Shown: positions 48,601 through 57,572, counted from the stretch's first letter. The stretch: DNA of 64,000 nt from Catenovulum sediminis (GCF_007289895.1 NZ_CP041660.1:1116001-1180000); one strand, 5' to 3'. The notes: generated by a model not told the origin, from the sequence alone. Made by a program: numbers and translations.

Positions 48601-48755
48601 GCGCTATGCGCGCGAACTACACCCGCAACAGAACACTCATCGGTTATCGCCAGCGAGTGATATGCCAAAAATTCCGCTTGATAAATCAGCTCTTCCGGAT
48701 GTGATGCACCTTGTAAAAACGAAAAGTTGCTTTGGCAAAACAGTTCAGCATACAT
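45639..48755 (-). CDS. dnaE2: Error-prone DNA polymerase DnaE2
   Basis: The protein is 1038 residues, a C-family polymerase. The PHP domain (ELFCQSNFSFLQGASHPEEL) is at the N-terminus, and the palm catalytic aspartates are in PDIDVDFEHERR. The C-terminal OB-fold lies around 940-1010 (GVVTGKQSPGTAAGVTFITLEDD). It lacks the DnaE1 tau/clamp C-terminal extension, fitting DnaE2. It is the last gene of the SOS mutagenesis cassette imuA-imuB-dnaE2 and performs translesion synthesis. Confidence 0.96.
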   Translation of the reverse strand: MYAELFCQSNFSFLQGASHPEELIYQAEFLAYHSLAITDECSVAGVVRAHSAIKNQQLAIKLIVGSMFYLTPAIDASAEQPQVILLCPNRQAYAELCRIITNARRRSEKGHYQLAEWDLMSVKHCFVLWRPSGHLQQDEYWARWLKKYHASRLWLAYVRHLTDKDKSYQQHISHLAEMFALKIVACGGVLMHSAARQPLQHLLSAIKQGKSVAELGTELLSNTEASLRSKQKLQKLFKAQWLLESVLIAQQCRFNLDELRYEYPAELVPTGDSPMAYLKKLVQKGIQFRFPQGIPADIQLTIDKELALIDELNYAFYFLTIHDVVMFAKRQGILYQGRGSAANSVVCYCLEITSVDPRQISVLFERFISKERNEPPDIDVDFEHERREEVIQYIYQKYGRERTAIAATVITYRLKSAIRDVGKALGIELTQLEFFIKNLNRRDKGLNWQAQIVELGLQPDSNTGQQFIALVNEILGFPRHLSQHVGGFIISSGPLYELVPIENAAMPERTVIQWDKDDLESLGLLKVDVLALGMLSAIRKCFSLIKDLYQKTLSIADITALQDDPKVYRMIQKADTIGVFQIESRAQMSMLPRLKPACYYDLVIQIAIVRPGPIQGDMVHPFLKRRNAEEKIDYPSDEVKQVLARTLGVPIFQEQVIKLAMVAAGFSGGEADQLRRAMANWKKTGELIKFKSKLINGMLARGYQSEFAERIFQQICGFGEYGFPESHSASFAVLAYVSAWLKYYYPAVFYCSLLNSLPMGFYSASQLVQDAKRHQVPIKPVCINLSTQQHTVVFENGQAGIQLGFRLVKGLSDNAIQQIVAQRPAGGFTCLTEIKTLALRADDMQKLASADAFYRIAGNRYQSRWRLMDQEDELPLFQMPNKQALKTVQENAQTYLFQPSEIDNLNEDYAATGLTLHKHPITLLAQAGLLGRFTRMQDLIHQAHKSIVQVIGVVTGKQSPGTAAGVTFITLEDDTGNINVVVWSATSRAQKKAFLSAKILKVHGILEREGEVIHIIAGKLTDLSHQLAELNTSSRDFK

Positions 48756-48765
48756 TCGCTTTTAC

Positions 48766-50175
48766 CTAACTAAACAAACCGTGCACATACCAATTTTGTT
48801 GTGGTGTACGGTATATCCACAACCAGCGGCCTTGTTCAGTGCGGGCAATAAAATAATCACGAATCACCACATGTTGATCCCACCAGCCGGTATTAATACG
48901 CTCAGGGCCATGTAAGATCTCTACTTTTTCATGCAGCGGCTGGGCTTGTGCCAATAAAAAAGAGGGTCTTAATGCCGGCACGAGCTTGTGCTCATAACCC
49001 TTAGGTGTGACAGAGAAATCTGGGGGGCACAAACGGCTACAAAGCTCGGGTCGATGATCATCAACCAGTTGCAACTGTGTAACCTGTTTATCGCCTAATT
49101 TAGCTTGTAGCTGAGCAATTAACTCTTGTGGGCTCATGCTATTTTGCTGGCCGGCAAACAAATCATTACGCTCAAAAGCATGGTTAATCAGTGATTGGGC
49201 TTCTAACGTTAATGCCACAACCGGCGCATTTAAACGCACAGACTCAAGAGTGAGCTTACTTAATGCCAGCCATTTATCGGCACTGGCTTCTCCTTGGCCG
49301 GCCGTGACTTTAACAAATTGACTCGCCTCATCTCGCAAATGTAACTCTATCAACAGAGTCTGAGCCAGCTTACCGCGCAAATTTAAAAAACGCTGTAATA
49401 ACACATATATTTTGTAAAGTGGTTTGTCTAATACAGACACATTACTGACTTCAAACAACAATTCTAAGTGGTGTTTAAACTGTTCTGGCGGGTGATAAAA
49501 TTCTAATACTTGTTTGAGTTGGCCATTTAACTGCCCGACAAAAGTCACTAACTCAATATCAAAACGCTTGGCAATATCAGGCAGTGCCAATTGTAATAAG
49601 TCGCCTACTTTGTGAATGCCAATTCGCTTGAGCTTATCCTGCAATTTAACACTGAGCGGGGTTTTACTTAAATCACATAAGGCAATCTGCTTTTGGATCA
49701 CGCTTGCATCATCTGTTAACTGATTAATAGCATGTCCGGCCAATAATTTAGCTGCGGATGGTGAATAAGCAAACGCATACTGATAACCAACCTGCACACG
49801 CTGTAAAGCATCTTGTAAAGTCTGCCAAAAATGCGTCACGCTGGTATACAAGCTCAGCATATGGCTCACCCGAATAAACAAACCATTTGGCGGATCTAAA
49901 GCAATATCTGCGGTAAACAAATACAACCATTGTGCAATACGCTGCAAACGCTGTTTTTCAAGCTTTTGATCGTACGGGAAAACCTGTAAATCAGCGCATA
50001 ATGCCGCGGCAGATCCTAACCCCATGCCAATGCGAATGCCTTGTTGGCGGGCTTCTTTATTCACTTGCAACAATTCGCCTTTTTGACGATTCACAATCGC
50101 TACTGGATAGTGCCCGTCGCAAAACAGACTATCCAACTGCAAAGCCGGAAAATGCACATATAACCATAAAACCAT
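48766..50175 (-). CDS. imuB: ImuB, catalytically inactive Y-family polymerase homologue
   Basis: The protein is 469 residues. The Y-family N-terminus reads WLYVHFPALQLDSL, without the acidic metal ligands of active polymerases. Later parts include the thumb/little-finger region and a long C-terminal tail that in other bacteria recruits ImuA and the beta clamp. It acts as an adaptor for DnaE2. It sits 10 bp upstream of dnaE2 and 13 bp downstream of imuA. Confidence 0.94.
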   Translation of the reverse strand: MVLWLYVHFPALQLDSLFCDGHYPVAIVNRQKGELLQVNKEARQQGIRIGMGLGSAAALCADLQVFPYDQKLEKQRLQRIAQWLYLFTADIALDPPNGLFIRVSHMLSLYTSVTHFWQTLQDALQRVQVGYQYAFAYSPSAAKLLAGHAINQLTDDASVIQKQIALCDLSKTPLSVKLQDKLKRIGIHKVGDLLQLALPDIAKRFDIELVTFVGQLNGQLKQVLEFYHPPEQFKHHLELLFEVSNVSVLDKPLYKIYVLLQRFLNLRGKLAQTLLIELHLRDEASQFVKVTAGQGEASADKWLALSKLTLESVRLNAPVVALTLEAQSLINHAFERNDLFAGQQNSMSPQELIAQLQAKLGDKQVTQLQLVDDHRPELCSRLCPPDFSVTPKGYEHKLVPALRPSFLLAQAQPLHEKVEILHGPERINTGWWDQHVVIRDYFIARTEQGRWLWIYRTPQQNWYVHGLFS

Positions 50176-50188
50176 CAGCCAATTTCCA

Positions 50189-50887
50189 TCATATTATTTC
50201 TCGCGCAAACGGAAATTCAATAACGTTATGCAATGCTTGTTTTAAGGTATTTTGTTTCACCAATTCAGGCCAATGCGCTTGCATATTGATAGCAAAATAT
50301 TCAGAAGGCCAGGCATATCTGCGTTTGTTCACTTTGGCCAGTAAACCAGACTCATTTGCCTTTAACGACAAACTTAAATCAAAAGGTAAAGAAATGCTTT
50401 CTGTGCGTTGCTGGCGCAGGATAAAGGTTCGACTATTACCTTTTTCACAAGCCAGTTGCAGTCGTTTTATTTGGTGGACATCCAATGCTTTGTGCGGCCA
50501 CATCAAAACCGAACAACAGCATCCGCTTTTTAAACACAATTCAGCCGCCCATAAAATTTCCTGTTGTGTCGTCGGCTGAATAAACAACACTTTATTTAAA
50601 TCAAACCCTTGCTTAACCAGCATTTGCGCATTCACGCATGCCGGGGCGGCAATAAAAATCCAGAACTTCTGCTGCGTATTTTGCTTAAGCAGTGAAGGAA
50701 GCAATAAGCGCAGCTCACCTATTGCGATATCTGATAAAATTTCAATCACGCCGGTTGCAGCAAAACCACCCTCTAATTGGCTATCGAGCTCATGGTAACC
50801 CGAACTAGAGGTTGTAATTTGCGGCTTTTTATATGCGCCATGCCAAACAAGCTGCTTGTTTTCTAAATATTCAATAAGCTTATTCAT
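50189..50887 (-). CDS. imuA: ImuA, SOS mutagenesis protein
   Basis: The protein is 232 residues, RecA/SulA-related. YHELDSQLEGGFAATGVIEILSDIAIGELRLL matches the degenerate RecA-like core of gammaproteobacterial ImuA, in which the Walker A motif is not conserved. It is the first gene of the cassette and carries a LexA box 27 bp upstream of its ATG. Confidence 0.93.
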   Translation of the reverse strand: MNKLIEYLENKQLVWHGAYKKPQITTSSSGYHELDSQLEGGFAATGVIEILSDIAIGELRLLLPSLLKQNTQQKFWIFIAAPACVNAQMLVKQGFDLNKVLFIQPTTQQEILWAAELCLKSGCCCSVLMWPHKALDVHQIKRLQLACEKGNSRTFILRQQRTESISLPFDLSLSLKANESGLLAKVNKRRYAWPSEYFAINMQAHWPELVKQNTLKQALHNVIEFPFAREII

Positions 50888-50913
50888 AGTTATTTACCCG
50901 ACACACAAAAACA

Positions 50914-50929
50914 CTGTACAAATAAACAG
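50914..50929 (-). promoter_or_regulatory. LexA box (SOS box) of imuA-imuB-dnaE2
   Basis: CTGTACAAATAAACAG is an exact CTGT-N8-ACAG palindrome with an AT-rich centre, the gammaproteobacterial LexA operator. It lies 27 bp before the imuA start, so the cassette is DNA-damage induced. Confidence 0.92.
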
Positions 50930-50975
50930 TATAATTATTTTTACGTTTCGCGCAAGCTAACTCAAAAAAGCAAGA

Positions 50976-51683
50976 TTAAATATATTTAGCCAATAGCATT
51001 AAGCTGGAAACAGAACTTAACAGCAACACCCCATAGCGGATAATATGCGCCGGTATTTTATTGGCAATCAAGCGAGAAGAATAAAAACCAACAAAAACGC
51101 CGGGCAAGGTCATTGCGGATAGTTTAATTTCTGCCCAGCCAAATTTTCCAATGACAGCTAATGCAACCAATGCAATCATGCTAGAAGCAATGAAGAAAAT
51201 TGAAATATTGCCGCGAATTTCTTTCGGTTTTAAATTTTGCCAAAGCAAAGCTATCGGGGGGCCGCCAATCGCGGTGATCGTACCGGATAAAGCTGAAAAG
51301 AAGCCCGCCAGTAAGCCAGTAAACGGGTTAATTGGAATGTTTAAACGCATACAGGACAAAATAATGAGTAACAACAAAAGCGATGCAAAAACCAGCGCAA
51401 ATAAGCGATCATCTATCCCAAATAACAAACTGGCTGCGGCAGCGCTGCCAACAACTGTTCCGATAATAGGCCAGCTTAAAATAGATTTATCAATCGCTTC
51501 TTTATTGTCACGCGCAATAATGCAGCATAAAAAAATAGAATTTAAAATCATAGGCGCTGGGATCATGGCAGGCTCAACCATAAAAATAAGCGGTGCACTT
51601 AACACACCTAAACCAAAACCGACAATGCCCTGGACAAACGCGCCAGCAAATAACAACAGATTAATCAATAAAATATCGAACAA
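50976..51683 (-). CDS. TSUP (TauE/SafE) family membrane permease
   Basis: The protein is 235 residues with about seven or eight hydrophobic segments. The family pattern is QGIVGFGLGVLSAPLIFMVEPA near the N-terminus and AGFFSALSGTITAIGGPPIALL in the middle. TSUP permeases export or import small organic or sulfonate anions. The substrate is not predictable here. It has its own region between imuA and the RpiB-like gene. Confidence 0.9.
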   Translation of the reverse strand: MFDILLINLLLFAGAFVQGIVGFGLGVLSAPLIFMVEPAMIPAPMILNSIFLCCIIARDNKEAIDKSILSWPIIGTVVGSAAAASLLFGIDDRLFALVFASLLLLLIILSCMRLNIPINPFTGLLAGFFSALSGTITAIGGPPIALLWQNLKPKEIRGNISIFFIASSMIALVALAVIGKFGWAEIKLSAMTLPGVFVGFYSSRLIANKIPAHIIRYGVLLLSSVSSLMLLAKYI

Positions 51684-51811
51684 ACGGCCCCCAAAAAACA
51701 GGTAAGAGATGATGTACAGGTGAAAGGTGTAATTTTATCACAAAAGGAAGTTGAAGGCGTGTAAAACAAACAAGGGTGGAAAATAACCACCCGTGCCTGA
51801 CAAGATAAAAA

Positions 51812-52444
51812 TTATAAACGGGCTTTAACAAATTCAGCTATTTTTTCATCCTGGCAATGTGCAAAGAAACATTCTTGAAAACGCTCACCACCAATCGCAG
51901 TTTGCACTAAATCAGCATCTAATGCCTCTAGTGCTGTCAAATAATCTTTTGCAACCGCTTGTTTAACCTGCGCAAGAATACCTGCATTTTCAACTTGCGA
52001 AGCTTTACGCTCTGGCGGATACCCCTGCCCTTTAACACCGGTAAAGGCTTTTTCGAAAATATATTTAATATTAAGCTCAGCCCCCCAACCAAAACCTTTG
52101 GCAAAAGGTAAAGCCAACGCATTACCGTTATTTATTTGCGCAAACAAATAAGCATCTGATGGATCAATACAATAACCGCACGTTACCCCCGGATATGCAT
52201 TTAAACTCATTAATGCCCCTTGGCCAGTACCACAACCTGATACCACAAAATCGACCGCGCCAGAATTTAATAACAAACTGGCCATAATACCTAAATGAAT
52301 ATAAGTTAATCTATGGTCATTATCACCATTCATACCGACATTAAATACGCTGTGGCCTTGCTCTTTTGCGACATTTTCAAGTTGCTCTAAAACAACTGGA
52401 TTTTTGGCAGCCTGACTAAATTCATTCATTAGTGCAATTTTCAT
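51812..52444 (-). CDS. RpiB/LacA/LacB-family isomerase, DhuI-like
   Basis: About 210 residues from ATG 52444, with GAGGAG upstream; the open frame extends to 52483. The RpiB-family core is VDFVVSGCGTGQGALMSLNAYPGV with the catalytic-type Cys of the sugar-phosphate isomerases. It lies beside PL7 and GH105 genes. In Sphingomonas and streptococci, RpiB-like DhuI isomerises unsaturated uronates (DHU), so a similar role in alginate or polyuronate breakdown is inferred. A plain ribose-5-phosphate isomerase role cannot be excluded. Confidence 0.85.
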   Translation of the reverse strand: MKIALMNEFSQAAKNPVVLEQLENVAKEQGHSVFNVGMNGDNDHRLTYIHLGIMASLLLNSGAVDFVVSGCGTGQGALMSLNAYPGVTCGYCIDPSDAYLFAQINNGNALALPFAKGFGWGAELNIKYIFEKAFTGVKGQGYPPERKASQVENAGILAQVKQAVAKDYLTALEALDADLVQTAIGGERFQECFFAHCQDEKIAEFVKARL

Positions 52445-52636
52445 ACAAACTCCTCTCAGAATAACCCTGCTTTTAACAATCAAAAATACTCAATAACAAC
52501 TTCATATTGCCACTATCAATCATATTAGTCAAAAGTGTCAGACAGAAGTTACAAAAAATAACGCACACAGACGACGGGATAAGCAAAAGCGTCTAACCAA
52601 TAAACCTGTATTACACAAAACAACAAAAGTGTAAGA

Positions 52637-52664
52637 TTGATTTTAAAAAATTGTATGCTATATT
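52637..52664 (+). promoter_or_regulatory. Candidate promoter of the PL7 lyase gene
   Basis: TTGATT and TATATT are separated by 16 bases, with a predicted start near 52671, about 26 bases before ATG 52697. Confidence 0.4.
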
Positions 52665-52696
52665 TTTGTTACCAAGTGCTAACACAGATGATTTAT

Positions 52697-53803
52697 ATGA
52701 AAAAGTATCCCCTTTCAAAACTTGCTTTATATTCTGCCGTATTACCCATTTCACTGGCCTTAACCTCATGTGCGAATAATGGCAGTGACAGCGGTGCAGC
52801 TGACAATCAGACAAATAGCCTAGTGCCGGCCAATCAGTTTGATCTAAACCATTGGAAAATTACATTACCCATGGATGCTGACAAAAACGGTAAAATAGAT
52901 GAAATCGATGTTAAAGAAATTCAGAATTATTACCACCCAGACTATTTTTATTTAGATGAAAATGGCGGTATGGTTTTCGCAGCACCAAACAAAGCGATAA
53001 CAACAGCGACATCAAGTAATACACGTAGTGAATTGCGCCAAATGGTCCGCGGCACCAATAAAAAAATTAAAACCAAATACCCTGGCAATAACTTTTCCCT
53101 AGCGGCTCATCCGTTAGCTAAACGTTTCGGCTCAGTCGGTGGTAAATTAGAAGCCACACTCAAAGTAGACCATGTTGCACGCAGAGCGGGCTATCCAGAT
53201 AAGCCACCGGCATACTCTGTGGTCGTCGGCCAAATTCACGCGGGTAAAGACAAAGCTCTGATTGCAAAAGAATTAGGTTTTGGCTGGGGTAATGAACCGA
53301 TTAAAGTGTATTACAAAAAATGGCCTAATCATGATAAAGGCTCAGTTTTTTGGAACTACGAGCGCAATTTACCTAAAGAAGATAAAAACCGCACCGACAT
53401 CGCGTATCCGGTTTGGGGTAACGTATGGGACAACCCAGCCGATCCGGGTGATGCAGGTATCGCGCTAGGTGAAGAATTCAGCTACACCATCAATGTACAC
53501 GAAAGTACAATGCATCTGACGTTTACCGCAAAAGGTAAACCAACGGTTAAGTATTCAATTAACTTAGCCAACAATGTTGATGCATATGGCAACGTAGACG
53601 AGCATGATCATCCACTGGGTTATGCAGGTGACTGGCACTACTTTAAAGCCGGTGCGTATAACCAATGTAGCACCAAAGATGCAAAAGGCGGCTGGTATAC
53701 TGCATGTCCGGGCACAGGTGATTGGGAGACAGACAAAAAGAATGGCGACTATACCCAAGTCACCTTCACACGCTTAAAACTCAGCCCGTCTACACCTGAG
53801 TAA
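52697..53803 (+). CDS. PL7 alginate lyase lipoprotein
   Basis: About 368 residues from ATG 52697. A hydrophobic segment with LALTSC suggests a lipoprotein. The PL7 jelly-roll signature motifs are present in order: SNTRSELRQM (RxELR), VVGQIHAG (QIH) and YFKAGAYNQ (YxKxGxYxQ), giving the active-site Arg, Gln/His and Tyr. It cleaves alginate by beta-elimination; the QIH form often accompanies G or MG preference. It lies between the RpiB-like and GH105-GH43 genes and ends in a bidirectional terminator. Confidence 0.94.
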   Translation: MKKYPLSKLALYSAVLPISLALTSCANNGSDSGAADNQTNSLVPANQFDLNHWKITLPMDADKNGKIDEIDVKEIQNYYHPDYFYLDENGGMVFAAPNKAITTATSSNTRSELRQMVRGTNKKIKTKYPGNNFSLAAHPLAKRFGSVGGKLEATLKVDHVARRAGYPDKPPAYSVVVGQIHAGKDKALIAKELGFGWGNEPIKVYYKKWPNHDKGSVFWNYERNLPKEDKNRTDIAYPVWGNVWDNPADPGDAGIALGEEFSYTINVHESTMHLTFTAKGKPTVKYSINLANNVDAYGNVDEHDHPLGYAGDWHYFKAGAYNQCSTKDAKGGWYTACPGTGDWETDKKNGDYTQVTFTRLKLSPSTPE

Positions 53804-53855
53804 ACAACTTCACCTCTAAGCGAGATACCTTAAATGGGTCTTTCGTAAAGCGAGT

Positions 53856-53886
53856 AAAAATGGCAACCAAGCGTTGCCATTTTTTT
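53856..53886 (+). terminator. Bidirectional terminator between PL7 and GH105-GH43 genes
   Basis: AAAAATGGCAAC and GTTGCCATTTTT form a 12-bp stem with a five-base loop and a T run. It serves both converging genes. Confidence 0.92.
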
Positions 53887-53894
53887 ACTCTAAT

Positions 53895-56672
53895 TTAATC
53901 GAGCGGCGCAAAGCGAATATAATCTATATCCATATATTGGTTTTTATCTGAGCGCGTTTTATCTGCCAACGTTGCTTGCGCATTGGTCACCGCAAACATA
54001 CCAATTTTGGCCCCAACCCAACGGCCTTTGCGGGCTGAGAAATGCTCGCCGATAATACGAAAACGCTCCATAGAAGGTGTTTTATAACTAAACACCACTT
54101 CGGCACCCGCCTGCACAACGACACGCAATTCAATAGATTCAGCATTAAATGATTCAAGCTGCTTCTCTTGCTGGCTTTCATCACAGCCTTTGCGCGCGCC
54201 ATGGCAATGCATAAATACAATTTGCTGTTCACCCTGTGCATTTTCACTGATGCCAATCCATGCGTAATCTTCACCAAATAGAGTTAAACCGGCCTGCATG
54301 TTTTGCGTATTATCCGAAAATTTAACTTTGGTGATAGCTTCAAATGTCTCTGCCGGTAATTTCTGTACCAAAAGTAAAGGGGTCATCCATAAATTATCCC
54401 CTGTTGTTTTTATTTTAGGTTGAGCGAATAAACGCATATAACCCGGATTATCGCGCAATGAATACCAATGCGATTTTGGATTCGCATTCCACTGCCACTG
54501 CAGATTTAACCTATCATGATTAAACTCATCATCAATTTGCAGCGCTATTTCTCCCCTGTACTGCGTTGTTTTGGGTCTTCTAAACTCAGCAACAGGCTGA
54601 CCAATCCCGTCTCTATCTTTATCAATCCCGATCACTGGCCAATCATTTATCCATTGCATAGGTTGTAAGTGCGTGATTCTGCCATAGGCTTTTTTGGCCT
54701 GAAAATGCACAAACCAGTCTTCGTTATGCAGGGTATGCACCCAAGCGCCTTGATGTGGCCCGTTAATATGACTGCGCCCTTGCTCCATCACGATTCTAGC
54801 TTGATAAGGACCCATTATATTTTTTGCACGAAAAACACTTTGCCAACCTAAATCCACTCCGCCTGCTGGCGCAAATATATAATAAAAACCATTACGTTTA
54901 TAAAATTTAGGCCCTTCAATCGTGCGAAATTTATCCAGTTTAGAACCATCAATTATGTTTGTATATTGCTCTGAAACCCAGCTGGCATCATCCGCCATTT
55001 TGCGCAAACTTAAAACATTATTAAAACCAGCCCGGCTTTTAGCCCATGCGTGTAATAAATAAGCCTGTCCATCGCCATCCCACAAAGGAGTGGGATCGAT
55101 AATGCCTTTCCCCGCTAAAATCAACTTAGGCTCAGACCACTTTGCGGCCGGGTTTTTAGCAGTTGTCACATAAATACCAAAATCCGGGTCAGGGTAAAAA
55201 ATCCAGAATTGTTCATTGTAATATCGAATATTAGGGGCCCATACCCCTTCGCCATGGCGTGGTGTAGAAAAATGCGCGAGCGGCACTTGCTTTGGCAGCG
55301 CATAATTAATCAATTGCCAGTTAACCAAATCGGTAGAGTGTAAAATAGGTAGCCCGGGCGCAGCATTAAAACTAGATGCCGTCATATAATAATCTTCACC
55401 AACAGCAACCACATCGGGATCTGAATAATCGACATGCAATATCGGATTGGTATAGGTGGATAGTGGTTTAATCTTGAGCGTTTCCATTAACAAGCTCGCC
55501 ATGATAAAAGGCCCCACCGCTTTGGGATCATTCGCACGATAAGGCTCGTTGACATAATATTGATAACGACCATCGCGATAAGGTTTGCCCCCCAAGCCTG
55601 CAACCGCACAAACCTGCTCAATACTCAACTGGTTATGCGGGTTGACACTGATAAAGTGATCTAAAACGCCTTGATATGCACGCAAACCAATATTCAGTAA
55701 TGCCGGCTCTAAATCCTTTTGTTTATAGGCTTTTAAAATTGCATATGCCAGCATAATACTACCCGACGTTTCTAGATAATTGCCTTCACCGTCAGGTATT
55801 TCGACCACTTGATACCAAAGTCCACTTGGCTGTTGATACTTTTTCATCGCTTTAACTAAACGATTGAAGCGCTCAGCTAACCATGTTTTTTGCGCTGATT
55901 GCGCCGGTAAAAATTCCAGCACGTCGACCATTGCCATAGCATACCAACCGATCGCCCGCGACCAGTGGTGCGCCGATTGCCCAGTTATCGGATCGGCCCA
56001 CTTTTGTTGTTTCGATTCGTCCCAGCCGTGCACAGGCAAACCTGTATCTTTGCGATATAAATACTTTTCGATTAATTCAAACTGTTTAAGCACATCTGAA
56101 TAATCCTTCTCTTGCGCAAATTCAGTGATGTATTGAGCGTAAAAAGGCGCGCCCATATACAAACCATCTAACCACATTTGTGATGGGTAGCGTTTTTTAT
56201 GCCAGAAGCCCCCCTCACGGGTACGAGGATGATGCTGAAGTTGTAAACGCAGTTTATCCATCGCCAACTTGTACTTTTTTGCACCCGTTTGTTGATATAA
56301 AAAGAATAAAATTTTGCCGGGGTTGATCATATCTATATTATATTTTTCGATATCATAGGTTTTGATATCTCCTTCTTCTGTAATCAGCGCGTCTGCATAA
56401 TCCTGAATATAGTCGAAATATTGTTGATCCTGAGTTTGTAAATACAATTGACTAAAACTGAGCAATACCAAGCCGTGTGTGTATGTCCATCTTGGATACT
56501 CACGCCAGTCAATTGACCAAGCTTGCGGATTACGCTGCATCTCAGACTGTGCCATGCGCTCTGACAAAGGTAATAAAGGATTTAACCCTGTTTTGTCAGG
56601 TGCCGCAAAACCCACCTGACTGACGACAAAAATGATTAAACTGCATAAGAATTTTATAGAAAGTTGTTTCAT
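53895..56672 (-). CDS. Fused GH105 unsaturated uronyl hydrolase / GH43 enzyme
   Basis: About 925 residues from ATG 56672, which begins a signal peptide (MKQLSIKFLCSLIIFVVSQV); the earlier start at 56693 is a TTG. The N-terminal half (about 40-390) is GH105-like (WTYTHGLVLLSFSQLYLQT, HHWSRAIGWYAMAM). The C-terminal half starts at about 410 with the GH43 signature DYSDPDVVAVGEDYYMTASSF and ends in a beta-sandwich module (about 720-925). GH105 removes unsaturated uronic acid ends left by lyases; GH43 removes arabinose, xylose or related side groups. It is exported to the periplasm or beyond. A single chain with both is unusual. Confidence 0.9.
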   Translation of the reverse strand: MKQLSIKFLCSLIIFVVSQVGFAAPDKTGLNPLLPLSERMAQSEMQRNPQAWSIDWREYPRWTYTHGLVLLSFSQLYLQTQDQQYFDYIQDYADALITEEGDIKTYDIEKYNIDMINPGKILFFLYQQTGAKKYKLAMDKLRLQLQHHPRTREGGFWHKKRYPSQMWLDGLYMGAPFYAQYITEFAQEKDYSDVLKQFELIEKYLYRKDTGLPVHGWDESKQQKWADPITGQSAHHWSRAIGWYAMAMVDVLEFLPAQSAQKTWLAERFNRLVKAMKKYQQPSGLWYQVVEIPDGEGNYLETSGSIMLAYAILKAYKQKDLEPALLNIGLRAYQGVLDHFISVNPHNQLSIEQVCAVAGLGGKPYRDGRYQYYVNEPYRANDPKAVGPFIMASLLMETLKIKPLSTYTNPILHVDYSDPDVVAVGEDYYMTASSFNAAPGLPILHSTDLVNWQLINYALPKQVPLAHFSTPRHGEGVWAPNIRYYNEQFWIFYPDPDFGIYVTTAKNPAAKWSEPKLILAGKGIIDPTPLWDGDGQAYLLHAWAKSRAGFNNVLSLRKMADDASWVSEQYTNIIDGSKLDKFRTIEGPKFYKRNGFYYIFAPAGGVDLGWQSVFRAKNIMGPYQARIVMEQGRSHINGPHQGAWVHTLHNEDWFVHFQAKKAYGRITHLQPMQWINDWPVIGIDKDRDGIGQPVAEFRRPKTTQYRGEIALQIDDEFNHDRLNLQWQWNANPKSHWYSLRDNPGYMRLFAQPKIKTTGDNLWMTPLLLVQKLPAETFEAITKVKFSDNTQNMQAGLTLFGEDYAWIGISENAQGEQQIVFMHCHGARKGCDESQQEKQLESFNAESIELRVVVQAGAEVVFSYKTPSMERFRIIGEHFSARKGRWVGAKIGMFAVTNAQATLADKTRSDKNQYMDIDYIRFAPLD

Positions 56673-56771
56673 TGCAAATGCCACCGGTAGCAAAATTAAA
56701 TATACACATTAGCTTACATGAATTAATATGATGATCTATTAATAAATTTGCTTTTTTTGGTATGAAAAATG

Positions 56772-57245
56772 TTATTTAAGTGACTGCCAATTTTGTCTAA
56801 TCCCCAACAAATACAGACAGCCAATAAATAAACAAATAGCCGAACTGACAAACCAAAAGGTTAAACTCATGCTTTGTACCTGTGGGTGATCAGAAACAAA
56901 AGGCAGAAAAAAACCATAAATTCCGCGTACACAATAAACAAAGGTTATTAACAGCAAGATGCTACGCAACAACGGCAAACGAACAATCAGCTTTGCCCCT
57001 GAGTAGGCATAAAGCCCCCAAACCGCCAATACTGAAGTTATAAACAAAGTCACTAAGGTTGGATATATCTCACCTTGCTCCGCCATAAGGGCTAATTGCT
57101 CGCCCGCGCCAAAAGCCCGGTACCACTGCGGCCCACCCCAAATAACCGCAATATGCGCAAGCGCAGCCAGCATACTGCAACCACCCGCCCAGAATAAAAA
57201 ATTAGACAATTTTGCATGTGTATTAAATTCAAGCGCAGATGACAT
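56772..57245 (-). CDS. Small four-helix membrane protein, unknown function
   Basis: The protein is 157 residues with four hydrophobic segments (about 15-35, 62-82, 90-112, 126-146) and little else. No family is recognised with certainty. It has its own upstream region. Intergenic 57246-57398 shows no other gene. Confidence 0.7.
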   Translation of the reverse strand: MSSALEFNTHAKLSNFLFWAGGCSMLAALAHIAVIWGGPQWYRAFGAGEQLALMAEQGEIYPTLVTLFITSVLAVWGLYAYSGAKLIVRLPLLRSILLLITFVYCVRGIYGFFLPFVSDHPQVQSMSLTFWFVSSAICLFIGCLYLLGIRQNWQSLK

Positions 57246-57398
57246 AAACCCCTTCCCTGATTAAATTTTAAGCGTTTTAGAATACAAACCCTAGTTACAA
57301 TGATTAGGCAATAATAACTTCATCACAATTGCACACACAAGCCTTGATACAAATTCAATTTTTACCGAAAATACGCGCTTTTATCATAGGGATATACA

Positions 57399-57572
57399 GT
57401 GTTCACAATATTTTATTTAAGGGTAACAGATAAACCGTTATTTACCGCTACTGATATCTCTAAACCAGACCAATTGAGATTCCTTCCAAGGTTTGATTTA
57501 GCATTTCAAAAGAATAAAGCAAATTTAGAAGGGATATATCAAAACAATAGGGAAACAAAGGGAAAACCATGA
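57399..57572 (+). CDS. Possible small ORF coupled to the metallopeptidase gene (57 aa)
   Basis: GTG at 57399 follows AGGG at good spacing and opens 57 codons (starts MFTIFYLRVTDKPLF) to a TGA that overlaps the next gene's ATG as ATGA. There is no hydrophobic segment. The overlap suggests translational coupling, but the peptide matches nothing I know and could be chance. Confidence 0.3.
   Translation: MFTIFYLRVTDKPLFTATDISKPDQLRFLPRFDLAFQKNKANLEGIYQNNRETKGKP

Noticed and set aside
49932-50579. Long plus-strand ORF of 215 codons opposite imuA/imuB
   Set aside because: It lies wholly antisense to two well-supported genes and its translation is Cys/Ser-rich without any domain pattern.
51151-51705. 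Plus-strand ORF of 184 codons opposite the TSUP permease
   Set aside because: It is the mirror of a membrane protein gene, with low-complexity Lys/Asn/Ile content and no ribosome site.
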